Assembly (NCBI RefSeq): GCF_023556315.2
Contig: NZ_CP116221.1
Location: forward strand, 3,300,001-3,364,000
Direction of reading: 5' to 3'
Source of the DNA: Psychroserpens ponticola
GTDB taxonomy: Bacteria; Bacteroidota; Bacteroidia; Flavobacteriales; Flavobacteriaceae
Length of the DNA: 64,000 bases
Positions 9,318 through 17,230 of this stretch are shown one piece after another. The notes beneath the pieces are model-generated. The model had not been told where the DNA came from and searched no databases. It saw only the letters and a list, made by a program, of their open reading frames with translations. The translations under genes and the position numbers were made by a program. Each line of letters opens with the position of its first letter. Position 1 is the first letter of the stretch.

Positions 9318-9883
9318 TAGATATCATCCAAAGATTTTCGGTTTTTATTCACAGATTTTTTAAACTGTGTGGGTGTCATTCCTGTTATCTTTTTAAACTG
9401 ATTGCTTAAATAGGCGACACTACTATAGTTCAAGATATGAGCTATTTCACTTAAGGTTAACTCATCGTAAACTATGAGTTCTTTAGTGCGTTCAATTTTC
9501 TGGTTTATGATGTACTGCTCGAATGTGATACTTTCTACCGACGAGAATAGGGAACTTAAATATTTATAATCAAGATGTAATTTTTCACTTAAATAGTCTG
9601 CCCACTTTATATTTAGCTCATCAGTTGAGTGATAGATTTTATCTACAACCAAAGTTTTCATTTGTTCAATAAGTTGACTTTTACGATCATTAATTAAGCT
9701 GAAGCCAGAATCTTGAAGTGCTTTAGAAAAAATGCTTTTAGTTTCCTCACTTAAAGGCGTTGTTAATTCAACCTCTCCTAATTTAATTGAGCCATATGGA
9801 ATAGCCAGTTCTTGTAAAATGTTGGATACTGCCGAGGTACATCTTGGACAAACCATATTTTTTATGTAGATAATCTCGCTCAT
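9317..9883 (-). CDS. HMA-AraC fusion transcriptional regulator
   Basis: 188 residues. The N-terminal ~70 form an HMA-like domain with the metal site NMVCPRC (Cys 12 and Cys 15). The C-terminal ~80 are an AraC-type double helix-turn-helix (TLSEIAHILNYSSVAYLSNQFKKITG). The design suggests a sensor in which Cu(I) or Ag(I) bound to the HMA domain changes DNA binding. About 35% of residues match a second copy at 26182-26763 by eye. Lies between metal-uptake/CDF genes and the Cus cluster. Targets not known. Confidence 0.85.
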   Translation of the reverse strand: MSEIIYIKNMVCPRCTSAVSNILQELAIPYGSIKLGEVELTTPLSEETKSIFSKALQDSGFSLINDRKSQLIEQMKTLVVDKIYHSTDELNIKWADYLSEKLHLDYKYLSSLFSSVESITFEQYIINQKIERTKELIVYDELTLSEIAHILNYSSVAYLSNQFKKITGMTPTQFKKSVNKNRKSLDDI

Positions 9884-9895
9884 ATTATATATGAT

Positions 9896-10075
9896 TTAAA
9901 ACAATGTCATGCCTGCTTTTGAAAGAGAATAATAATAGGCCATAGCGGCTGCTAATATGACAATTATTATTATTGCTAGTATGCCAATAATTTTATCTTT
10001 TCTTGATATATCACTTTTCAATTGATGCTTATTTCTTTTATTCTTCCTTCGATTCCTTCTACTATCGCTCATCAT
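9896..10075 (-). CDS. Small membrane protein, 59 residues
   Basis: Starts at one of two adjacent ATG codons (10075 or 10072). A very basic N-terminus (SRRNRRKNKRNKHQLK) is followed by a single hydrophobic helix at about 29-50 and a short tail. It is only 12 bases upstream of the HMA-AraC gene on the same strand, so probably cotranscribed. No family recognised. Basic-plus-helix layout suggests an inner-membrane protein with its N-terminus in the cytosol. Confidence 0.6.
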   Translation of the reverse strand: MMSDSRRNRRKNKRNKHQLKSDISRKDKIIGILAIIIIVILAAAMAYYYSLSKAGMTLF

Positions 10076-10087
10076 CTTACTATTATT

Positions 10088-10783
10088 TTAGAAAGATTCA
10101 TCTTCTATGAGATTATTTTTTGAAAAAGTATTAATGTACTCCTTGACTTCATTTGAAAGTTCTTCAAATACAACTTTTCTTATACCGAATCTCCACTTTT
10201 TCCTCATAATGATATAAGGTTCGAAACCAGAACGAATGCACCCTTTCAATGATGGGATGTTTTCTCTATCGACAAATACTATTATCTTTTTATACCCTAT
10301 CCTAAACCCTAATTCTGCAATCTCAGACATCGCAAATGGCATTATACCAAATCCCCTGTAATCTGGATTAGTAAAGACGCCTTCAACTAAGGCCTCGCCA
10401 TTATTCAACCTAGGGAATAATTCACCAAAATAGTTCTTGATTTTATCATTCTCTTTAAACCCTATTAACCATTGTCTATAACAAACATTATCTTCATTAT
10501 CAATTGCTGAATAGCAATGTTTTATATTTTCATTGATTAACCTTTTATGTCTATAAGACTCATTTAGTGTACCAAAATCTGATTTTTCAAATAAACGAAT
10601 TGATACCTTAATCTTAGATTTTGGACTATTGAATTCTTTAGTGCTAATTCTTTGAAAACCTATGGATACTTTATCAGAATAAAAGCGCGTTAAAAGGTTT
10701 TCAAAAACAATAATGGCATTACCTTTCGATAATAATTTGAAGGCAATTATTGAACGATCTAAAATAGTTTTAACTTTTGTCAT
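10088..10783 (-). CDS. GNAT-family N-acetyltransferase
   Basis: 231 residues. The C-terminal half carries the acetyl-CoA site: VEGVFTNPDYRGFGIMPFAMSEIAE contains the R-G-F-G-I loop (usual Q/RxxGxG/A), then a beta strand KKIIVFVD and NIPSLKGCIRSGFEP, the typical last helix of the fold. Substrate cannot be told from the sequence. It is between CusB and the small membrane protein, same strand. Its link to metal resistance is unclear; it could modify a lipid, amine or protein. Confidence 0.75.
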   Translation of the reverse strand: MTKVKTILDRSIIAFKLLSKGNAIIVFENLLTRFYSDKVSIGFQRISTKEFNSPKSKIKVSIRLFEKSDFGTLNESYRHKRLINENIKHCYSAIDNEDNVCYRQWLIGFKENDKIKNYFGELFPRLNNGEALVEGVFTNPDYRGFGIMPFAMSEIAELGFRIGYKKIIVFVDRENIPSLKGCIRSGFEPYIIMRKKWRFGIRKVVFEELSNEVKEYINTFSKNNLIEDESF

Positions 10784-10836
10784 GATATTTTTAATTATAA
10801 CTTATACTTATAAATAATCTGCATACATACTAATAT

Positions 10837-12639
10837 CTAATTAAATTCGGCTTTTACTTCACCACAGGTTAACATTGCTTCACCATAATATGGGTTGCGA
10901 ATTTCTTTTTCTATACTCAACCAATAAGCACCTTTGTTATTATCTGCCATAGGACAAAACTCACTGAATACTTTTTGGTTAATTCCAAAAAGCTTTACGC
11001 TACTTATCATATGTGCTGAAAGGTGCTTGAAATGTCCTCTTTGTGTTGCTATTTCTGGACTGTTTTGAATAGCATTGGCAGAAGTTCTCAACTCTTTTTG
11101 AATAGTCATCCAGTGGTTATGCGCTTTCTCGTCCTTAAGCAGCTTCATGTCTACTTTTGCTAAATTCTTTCCTATGTTTTTCGCAGCTATTTGTGCCTCA
11201 TTATTATTATCATTAACCAAAGCATCTTTTAAAAGAATGTAATCATCAAAAACCTGCTTTAACTGGTTTTGAAATTTGTTTGAAACTTCAATCCTTTCGT
11301 TCATTTGTGAATGATTAGTTTCATCCATTTTGTCTTCAGCATTATCTCCTTGCATTCCTAAATGTCCTTCGTGTCCAGTTGTCGTTTTACCTCCTTCGGC
11401 GTTCATCATAGATTTTTTACCCTGTAATTGGGCTGCTGCATCTACCGTAAATGTTCCGTTAGTTACCACTTCATCTCCATTTTCAAGACCTTCAAGAATG
11501 GTGTAGCTATCACCATTGGCATTGCCTAATAGAACTTCTCTCATTTCAAAAACAGACTCATTTGGCTTTGTTTTAATATAGACAACAGAGCGTTCACCTG
11601 TCCACATAACAGCAGTAGCTGGAACAGTAACTGTACTTTTAGAACTTGATTGAATTCCTTCAACTTTGCCTTCAACAAACATTCCCGGTTTAAACTTGTC
11701 TTTTTTATTATTTAACACAGCTCTCACTACTATTGTTCTGGTTGCAGAATTTAATAGTGGATCTATAAATGAGATTTTTGCATCAAAGACTTCATTTCGA
11801 TAAGCATTTGTAGTGACTTTAATAGATTGTCCTTCTTTTAATAAAGCTATTTGATTTTCATAAGCATCGAATTCTGCCCAAACGGTATTAAAATTTGCGA
11901 TTTTATATAATGGTTGACCCTGTTTTACATAGTCACCTTCTTCTACCATTTTATGAATTACAGTCCCAGAAACCGTTGCAAACACCGGAAAGTTCTCTTG
12001 TACCTTTCCAGCGTTTTCAATAGCGTTAATTTGCTTTTCTGAAAGTTTCCATAGCTTAAGTTTATTTCTCACAGCTTTGTAAAGTTCCGGCTGTGATTCT
12101 TTTAGAGATGAAGCTGTAAGCAATTCTTGCTGTGCGGCAACTAACTCTGGTGAGTAAATGGTTGCTAAACGTTGTCCTGCACCAACACGTTCTCCAGTAG
12201 AATTAACATAAAGTTTTTCAATTCTTCCACCAAAATAAGTGACTTGTACTGCATTAGACTCTTCGTTAGTCATAATCTTACCAGACAACTTTAACGAATT
12301 ATCTTCCATTTGTCCTTGTCCCACAACAGATGTTTGGATATTAGCCAAAGCCATCGCATTTTCGGTCATTTTAATTTCGTTGGCATTAAGACCATCAGCA
12401 CCAGTATCAGCAGGGATTAATTCCATCCCACAAATGGGACAATCACCTGGCTCATTTTTCATAATTTGAGGGTGCATAGAACAAGTCCACATTTGGTCAG
12501 AAGCAATTTCTTCTGAATGCTCGTGGTTATCTTTAAGATTATTTGTCGCCTTATCCGCAGAATTTCCACCGAATATTAGAAAGCCGCCTAACAGGCCAAC
12601 AATCAATGCAACACCTATATAAATGGTGTTTTTATTCAT
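10837..12639 (-). CDS. cusB: CusB-type periplasmic adaptor with N-terminal metal-binding and C-terminal DUF3347 domains
   Basis: 600 residues, longer than typical CusB (~400). N-terminal membrane anchor (7-24), then a heavy-metal-binding domain with WTCSMHPQI at 51-59 and CPICGM at 67-72, the adaptor hairpin/lipoyl/barrel core (about 95-405), a His/Met-rich linker (GHEGHLGMQGDN, NHSQMNERIE) and a DUF3347 domain (about 455-600, ending CPMADNNKGAYW and LTCGEVKAEF). Bridges CusA and the TolC-family channel in the periplasm and passes Cu(I)/Ag(I). Unusually, cusA and tolC are 7 kb upstream on the same strand rather than adjacent. Confidence 0.9.
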   Translation of the reverse strand: MNKNTIYIGVALIVGLLGGFLIFGGNSADKATNNLKDNHEHSEEIASDQMWTCSMHPQIMKNEPGDCPICGMELIPADTGADGLNANEIKMTENAMALANIQTSVVGQGQMEDNSLKLSGKIMTNEESNAVQVTYFGGRIEKLYVNSTGERVGAGQRLATIYSPELVAAQQELLTASSLKESQPELYKAVRNKLKLWKLSEKQINAIENAGKVQENFPVFATVSGTVIHKMVEEGDYVKQGQPLYKIANFNTVWAEFDAYENQIALLKEGQSIKVTTNAYRNEVFDAKISFIDPLLNSATRTIVVRAVLNNKKDKFKPGMFVEGKVEGIQSSSKSTVTVPATAVMWTGERSVVYIKTKPNESVFEMREVLLGNANGDSYTILEGLENGDEVVTNGTFTVDAAAQLQGKKSMMNAEGGKTTTGHEGHLGMQGDNAEDKMDETNHSQMNERIEVSNKFQNQLKQVFDDYILLKDALVNDNNNEAQIAAKNIGKNLAKVDMKLLKDEKAHNHWMTIQKELRTSANAIQNSPEIATQRGHFKHLSAHMISSVKLFGINQKVFSEFCPMADNNKGAYWLSIEKEIRNPYYGEAMLTCGEVKAEFN

Positions 12640-12644
12640 AATAT

Positions 12645-13361
12645 TTATTTTTTAGTTTTTGTCTTTTTATTTATTTTTCTAACAGTAGGCGAACTTGTAT
12701 ACCAAAGTAAAAACCCGCTGAGTACTGTTATTAATCCTAAAAGTGAAAAAGCTCTTAGAACTATTGTATTAAAATTGTCTCGCCCTTGATAATCCATCGT
12801 ATGCGTCATCCAGAGAAAGTCAAACCAGCGCCAATCTCGATGACGTACTGTTTGAAAAGCTCCATTTTCAATTGCCACATAAGCCTTAAGATTTTCATCA
12901 GTTTTATATGAAATCTCATAAGCTGGCAATGGTCTTCCGCGATACTCGTGATGATCGCCTACAGTTTCAATCCTTTGTATTTTATCAAATTCTAGATCAG
13001 CCAACATATAGCGCTCTGCTACTTTAATTGCTTCCTGTTCTGTAAGTTCACCTTTCTTTTCTCCTGTAAGTGCATTATAAAGTGTTGCTTCATTAATCCA
13101 ATAATAAGGTTTGTTATCAATTTCTAATAGCTCTAAAGATTTAATGCTTTGCTCATTTTCTAACTCAGATGTAGCAATCAAGTTATTAAATGCTGTTTGT
13201 TCTGTAATTTCTTTTTTAAATTGGTCACCGTGAATCTCATCAATATCCGTCCAACTGAAATACATTCCACTAATAGTCCACATCAAAAATTGAATACCTA
13301 AAAAGAAGCCCAAATAACGATGTGCTTTTCTAATTTTTATTGCTGTCTTTCTTTTTACCAT
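12645..13361 (-). CDS. PepSY-domain membrane protein
   Basis: 238 residues. An N-terminal membrane helix (about 14-33, FLGIQFLMWTISGMYFSW), a periplasmic PepSY part (EQEAIKVAERYM and related), a HRDWRWFDFLWMTHTMD segment typical of iron-regulated PepSY_TM proteins, and a C-terminal helix. Such proteins are linked to siderophore or metal reduction. Five bases upstream of cusB and one base downstream of the DUF2911 gene, so part of the Cus unit. Confidence 0.8.
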   Translation of the reverse strand: MVKRKTAIKIRKAHRYLGFFLGIQFLMWTISGMYFSWTDIDEIHGDQFKKEITEQTAFNNLIATSELENEQSIKSLELLEIDNKPYYWINEATLYNALTGEKKGELTEQEAIKVAERYMLADLEFDKIQRIETVGDHHEYRGRPLPAYEISYKTDENLKAYVAIENGAFQTVRHRDWRWFDFLWMTHTMDYQGRDNFNTIVLRAFSLLGLITVLSGFLLWYTSSPTVRKINKKTKTKK

Positions 13362-13362
13362 T

Positions 13363-13971
13363 TTAATTTACTTCAAATGGAAATTCAACAACAACCTTCT
13401 CCCAACTCAAACTCATTGTACCTGATACATCGGAAGTCTTTATTATCTTATATTCTAAATGTTCCTGAACTTCTTCGGAAATTTTAGGGGTTACTTTAAA
13501 TTGCAATACATCATCTTTCTCGTCATATTCATCTTTCCCGTGTTGATCCCAATTGGTATTGAAAATGATTGTCCATTCTTCCTCATTAGGAATTACAAAA
13601 AATCCGTATTTGCCAGCTTTGAACTCTTTTCCTTCAATGGTTAAATCTTTATTGGTTTCTAACCAAGTTGCATTATGTGCGCCAGCTTGCCACACCTGAT
13701 TGTAAGCCAACAATCCACCAAATATTATTCTATCTCTAACTCCAGGTGATGAATAGTCGATATGAATATGAGCATCACCTATCATTGCCATAGTTGAAGT
13801 ATGTGGACTTAATATTTTCTTTGACGGCTTTGATGTAGTTTCAGTTTGTGATTGCTCTGGAATTATTTTGGTTTCTTTTTTATCTTGCTTACAAGACGTA
13901 AAAAGAAGAGCGCATAACAATAGAGTAAAAAGAATTCGTAGTTTCATGTGTTTATATTTATTGTTTTTCAA
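13363..13971 (-). CDS. DUF2911 lipoprotein
   Basis: 202 residues with lipobox Cys 27 (LLFTSCKQ). An internal ATG at residue 9 gives a more regular signal peptide with Cys at 19, so 13947 is an alternative start. The mature part matches DUF2911: STMAMIGDAHIHIDYSSPGVR, QVWQAGAHNATWLE and KAGKYGFFVIPN. The His-rich HIHIDYSSP block is conserved in the family; its function is unknown. Cotranscribed with PepSY and cusB. Confidence 0.85.
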   Translation of the reverse strand: MKNNKYKHMKLRILFTLLLCALLFTSCKQDKKETKIIPEQSQTETTSKPSKKILSPHTSTMAMIGDAHIHIDYSSPGVRDRIIFGGLLAYNQVWQAGAHNATWLETNKDLTIEGKEFKAGKYGFFVIPNEEEWTIIFNTNWDQHGKDEYDEKDDVLQFKVTPKISEEVQEHLEYKIIKTSDVSGTMSLSWEKVVVEFPFEVN

Positions 13972-14042
13972 TGGTTACATGGTACATCCATTTAATTATT
14001 CCCTTGGGTATCAGGGTTTAGTTATAGATGTTTCATATGATT

Positions 14043-14522
14043 TTATTTTTTATTTCTTGAAGAAGAATGTGTTTTAATGATTTTCCATTTTTCATCTATT
14101 TTCTTTAGAATGGAAGTTGCCACTCCTTTCTTAGCTATAGTTCTACTTTCACCTTCCTCATTGGGTTTTAATACAATGGTATAAACATACGTTTCTGTTG
14201 TAAACGCATAAATGCCATCAACCTGAACATCGATTTCATAATCTGAAAATGTAAAGTTTTTAAAGTGTCCCAATTCTGGGCCTAAATGATGCTCTATGTA
14301 ATGTGCATAGGTGCCTTCTACACCTCCTGATTCAAACACCTTGGAATCTTCTGTGAACAATTCAAATGTTCCCTCGATCGTTAAGTTTTGTAATGCATCT
14401 TTGTAGGCTTTCATTACTGTTAATACTGCTTCATAATCGCTAGTACTGTTTTTTTTAGTTTGCCCATTTGTGACCGTTACAAAAAGAATCATTATTAGTG
14501 TTGTTGTTTTTAGGGTATTCAT
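14043..14522 (-). CDS. Secreted NTF2/SnoaL-like protein
   Basis: 159 residues with a signal peptide (to about residue 20, VTNGQT). The rest has the cone-shaped NTF2-like pattern: helix VMKAYKDALQNLTIEGTFEL, LFTEDSKVF, then beta strands with YVYTIVLKP and ending WKIIKTHSSS. Members bind small ligands or are structural; activity unknown here. It sits 70 bases upstream of the DUF2911 gene on the same strand. Confidence 0.75.
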   Translation of the reverse strand: MNTLKTTTLIMILFVTVTNGQTKKNSTSDYEAVLTVMKAYKDALQNLTIEGTFELFTEDSKVFESGGVEGTYAHYIEHHLGPELGHFKNFTFSDYEIDVQVDGIYAFTTETYVYTIVLKPNEEGESRTIAKKGVATSILKKIDEKWKIIKTHSSSRNKK

Positions 14523-14561
14523 AAATTCAATTTTAAGTTATTATAATTGTCTTCTATTTTC

Positions 14562-14696
14562 TTAACTAAATATTTGTAGTATTAATGCTCCAATAACAAT
14601 TACTGCAATGATTGTATATAATATATAATTAAACCACTTTTTTAGGTTAGTCTGTTTTGTTTTTTTGCCACATCCACTTTTACAACATTCTTTCAT
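14562..14696 (-). CDS. Small Cys-rich membrane protein, 44 residues
   Basis: Begins MKECCKSGCGKKTK, with three Cys in the first nine residues, followed by a single membrane helix (about 23-42) and a short tail. The Cys cluster ahead of the membrane suggests metal binding on the cytosolic face. It lies 39 bases upstream of the NTF2-like gene and same strand. No named family known to me; the composition argues for a real gene. Confidence 0.6.
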   Translation of the reverse strand: MKECCKSGCGKKTKQTNLKKWFNYILYTIIAVIVIGALILQIFS

Positions 14697-15137
14697 TAAT
14701 CTTGTTAGTTTCTATAATTTAATTAAAGCAATTCAACTTATTAAATAATACCTGAGAATGAGAAGCTTGCAACTAAAACTATTTTACATCAAAAATGCTT
14801 ACTTCTCATAATCAAGTACTCTTCACTAAACTTCTCCTTTTCAAAAGTTTTTATTTGCCTGACACAGGAAGAGAGAGGGATACTGATGATTTAATTATAG
14901 GGATTTATTCTCTCTCCTATGTTCAGGCTGCTATTAACCAAATCAACTTTTTTTTCAATTATCTTGTGCCTAATAAGGGAAGGGATTTACATATACCATA
15001 ACATTACACCCTTCCCGAACTAGGACTTTTATAGAACCATAAAAAGTAAATTTTCAACTTATAAACTTTCAACAATGAAAAGTTCTATTTCTTCTTTATG
15101 AAATTGATATCTCATTGATTTCCCATTTGAGCTTACT
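14697..15137. other. Gene-free stretch with two inverted repeats
   Basis: No convincing gene. An imperfect ~20-pair hairpin spans 14858-14927 (CCTGA arms with purine/pyrimidine GAGAGA-TCTCTC middle) and a perfect 8-pair one spans 14977-15016 (GGGAAGGG with CCCTTCCC). Neither has a T run, so not classical terminators. It separates the DUF3347 group from the NTF2/DUF2911/Cus group. Confidence 0.5.
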
Positions 15138-15686
15138 CTAATTGGTAATCTCCTTTTGCACTTTTCCACATTTAAGCATTTTGTTACCATAGTATGGATT
15201 TCTTACTTCATCACTTATACTTAACCAAGCACTACCTTTATCGTACATTGGACAAAACTGTTGGTAGAGTGTGTTTTCAGTTCCTGTAATAGCAATCATG
15301 TCAGTTATGTCTTTGCTTAATGTTTTGAAATGCTCTCTTTGATGATCGAGTTCACTTTTTGCAATATGCTCTGCGTGTTCCATTGCATCTTCAATAATTT
15401 CGACAAGCTCCATTTGTTCTTCACCTGTATAGGCAGTTTTATCAAAGGCTTTAAAAGAGTTTACTAATTTAGAACCAGCTTCAGCTGCTTTTTTTGCATC
15501 ATCTGCTACTAATGCGTCTTTTAAATTGAAGTAATCGGTAAGGATTACTTCTGCTTTAGCATCATTATTTTTCTTCATTTTACTATGTTCCATTTTACTA
15601 TGATCATGATTATGTCCATCTTGTGCATAAGTAAAAGATACTGCTAACAATAGCATTGCTGCTATACTCATTTTTAAGTTTTTCAT
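15138..15686 (-). CDS. Secreted DUF3347 protein, copy 1
   Basis: 182 residues. Signal peptide to about residue 21 (VSFTYAQ), then a His/Met stretch ([17 protein letters not shown]) and a DUF3347 domain of two helical halves ending [13 protein letters not shown] and [15 protein letters not shown]. The Cys-Pro-Met and Cys-Gly pieces are conserved between all three copies in this island and are plausible copper ligands. Very similar to the protein at 16161-16766. Periplasmic copper buffer is my inference. Confidence 0.85.
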   Translation of the reverse strand: MKNLKMSIAAMLLLAVSFTYAQDGHNHDHSKMEHSKMKKNNDAKAEVILTDYFNLKDALVADDAKKAAEAGSKLVNSFKAFDKTAYTGEEQMELVEIIEDAMEHAEHIAKSELDHQREHFKTLSKDITDMIAITGTENTLYQQFCPMYDKGSAWLSISDEVRNPYYGNKMLKCGKVQKEITN

Positions 15687-15707
15687 TTTTTAGATTTTAA
15701 ATATTAA

Positions 15708-16160
15708 TTATAAACTGTCTTTTAATTTTGTGACCCAATTGATTATTTCTTTTGTTTCTGCTTCTGAAAACTTTGCATCTTTATGAATCAAGGTGTAAGA
15801 GTCCAAAGGCATTTCATCACTTTCAATCTGTTTGATAATAGACCGTAACTTGCTTTTCTTTCTTCGACTGGATAAAGAATCCCATTCGTTGAAGTTGAGT
15901 TCAGTTTTTCCTTCTTTAATATGATCTTCTAAAAACCAAGCAACGGGTTGAATCCTATTATACCAAGGATATTGGGTGTTATTACTGTGGCAATCATAGC
16001 AGGATACCTGTATCTTTTTTTGAATAGTTTCTGGAACATTATTAACCAGCATAAAATCGGTAGAAGGAACAGTATCACTTTGGTTGCGTGTTGTGGGAAT
16101 AAACTGAATTCCAACTAACGCTATCAATAAAACCAATGCTATGATCTTTACTACCTTCAT
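15708..16160 (-). CDS. Haem-binding domain protein
   Basis: 150 residues. An N-terminal membrane helix (about 4-21) followed by the haem-binding domain: CYDCHSNNTQYPWYNRI has the CxxCH attachment motif with the typical WY after it. The C-terminal half has the usual EIINWVTKL ending. Probably an inner-membrane-anchored periplasmic c-type haem protein. It is sandwiched between two DUF3347 genes with gaps of 0 and 21 bases, so the three are one unit. Confidence 0.85.
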   Translation of the reverse strand: MKVVKIIALVLLIALVGIQFIPTTRNQSDTVPSTDFMLVNNVPETIQKKIQVSCYDCHSNNTQYPWYNRIQPVAWFLEDHIKEGKTELNFNEWDSLSSRRKKSKLRSIIKQIESDEMPLDSYTLIHKDAKFSEAETKEIINWVTKLKDSL

Positions 16161-16766
16161 TTAGTTAATCTCTTTTTGCACCTTACCACATTTCAACATT
16201 TTGCTTCCATAGTAAGGGTTTTTAACATCTTTACTCATACTTAGCCAAGCGCTTCCGCCATCATACATTGGGCAAAACTGTTCATATAAAGTGTCTTCTG
16301 TTCCTGTAATAGCAACCATATCAGTTACATCTTTACTCAATATTTTGAAATGCTCACGTTGGTGGGCTATATCACTTTCAGAAATATGCTCTGCGTGCTC
16401 TACTGCATCTTCAATAATATCCTTTAAATCGGCTTTTTGTGTATCTGAAAAATTTGATGAAACATCAAGATTCTCTAAACTCGTTGCTAGAGTTGCACCA
16501 AGGTCTTTGGCCTTAGCATTATCATCTGATACTAGAGCATCTTTAAGATTGAAGTAGTCATTTAAAATGGTTTGGGAATTACCCTCTCCACCCATCGCCA
16601 TTTCTTTTTTATTGCCATCGTGATGACCATCGGTATTATCGTGGTTCATTTCTGAATGGTCTTCTTTTGCACTTTTCTCATCTTGTTTATTGTCTTTGCA
16701 AGATGTCACTGTAAAGCTTACAAGTGCTATTGCTATAATCCCTATTGATAATTTTGATTTTTTCAT
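16161..16766 (-). CDS. DUF3347 lipoprotein, copy 2
   Basis: 201 residues. Lipobox Cys 23 (FTVTSCKDN), then a His/Met-rich stretch (HSEMNHDNTDGHHDG) and a DUF3347 domain ending FCPMYDGGSAWLS and [13 protein letters not shown]. The C-terminal 130 residues are close to copy 1, so a recent duplication with different membrane attachment: this one is lipid-anchored, the other secreted. Abuts the haem-binding gene. Confidence 0.86.
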   Translation of the reverse strand: MKKSKLSIGIIAIALVSFTVTSCKDNKQDEKSAKEDHSEMNHDNTDGHHDGNKKEMAMGGEGNSQTILNDYFNLKDALVSDDNAKAKDLGATLATSLENLDVSSNFSDTQKADLKDIIEDAVEHAEHISESDIAHQREHFKILSKDVTDMVAITGTEDTLYEQFCPMYDGGSAWLSMSKDVKNPYYGSKMLKCGKVQKEIN

Positions 16767-16824
16767 TTTGTTATAATTTAAGTTTGTGTTTATTAATTGT
16801 TATTACTGATTTTTGATAAGTGTC

Positions 16825-17211
16825 TTATAATTTTTCAATGACGTTTTTCAGCATTGCTGTTATTTCACTAGCAACATCATTCAATTTTTCGTTTTCCACA
16901 GCCTGCATTGATGCCATTGGGTTTACAGCTGCAACTTCGATGACGCCAGCTTCAATTTCCTGTACTATGACATTGCAGGGCAACATCGTTCCAATTTTAT
17001 CTTCCGCTTGCAAAGCTTTATGTGCATAAGGCGGATTGCAAGCCCCAAGTATCCTATACTTTTTAAAGTCTATATCCAGTTTTTTCTTTAGGGTTTTTGT
17101 TACATCAATTTCTGTAAGGATTCCAAAACCTTCTTCCTTTAATCCTTGTGTCACTTTCTCGATGACCTCTTCAAAAGTTCCATTGATTGTCTTATTAAAA
17201 TAATAGTTCAT
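16825..17211 (-). CDS. DUF302 protein
   Basis: 128 residues, no signal peptide. Matches DUF302 by EEVIEKVTQGLKEEGFGILTEID at the start, then the ILGACNPPYAHKALQAE motif and MLPCNVIVQE. Family members occur near metal and sulfur genes; the conserved Cys residues (ACNPP, LPCN) may bind metal or be redox-active. Function not established. Same strand as, and 19 bases after, the multicopper oxidase. Confidence 0.85.
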   Translation of the reverse strand: MNYYFNKTINGTFEEVIEKVTQGLKEEGFGILTEIDVTKTLKKKLDIDFKKYRILGACNPPYAHKALQAEDKIGTMLPCNVIVQEIEAGVIEVAAVNPMASMQAVENEKLNDVASEITAMLKNVIEKL

Positions 17212-17230
17212 CTTTTTATTTTTTAGTTAT

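Noticed and set aside
14795-15001. Rightward 68-residue frame in the DUF3347/NTF2 gap
   Set aside because: It runs through the imperfect hairpin, has no recognisable start context, no domain and unusual composition; most likely chance.
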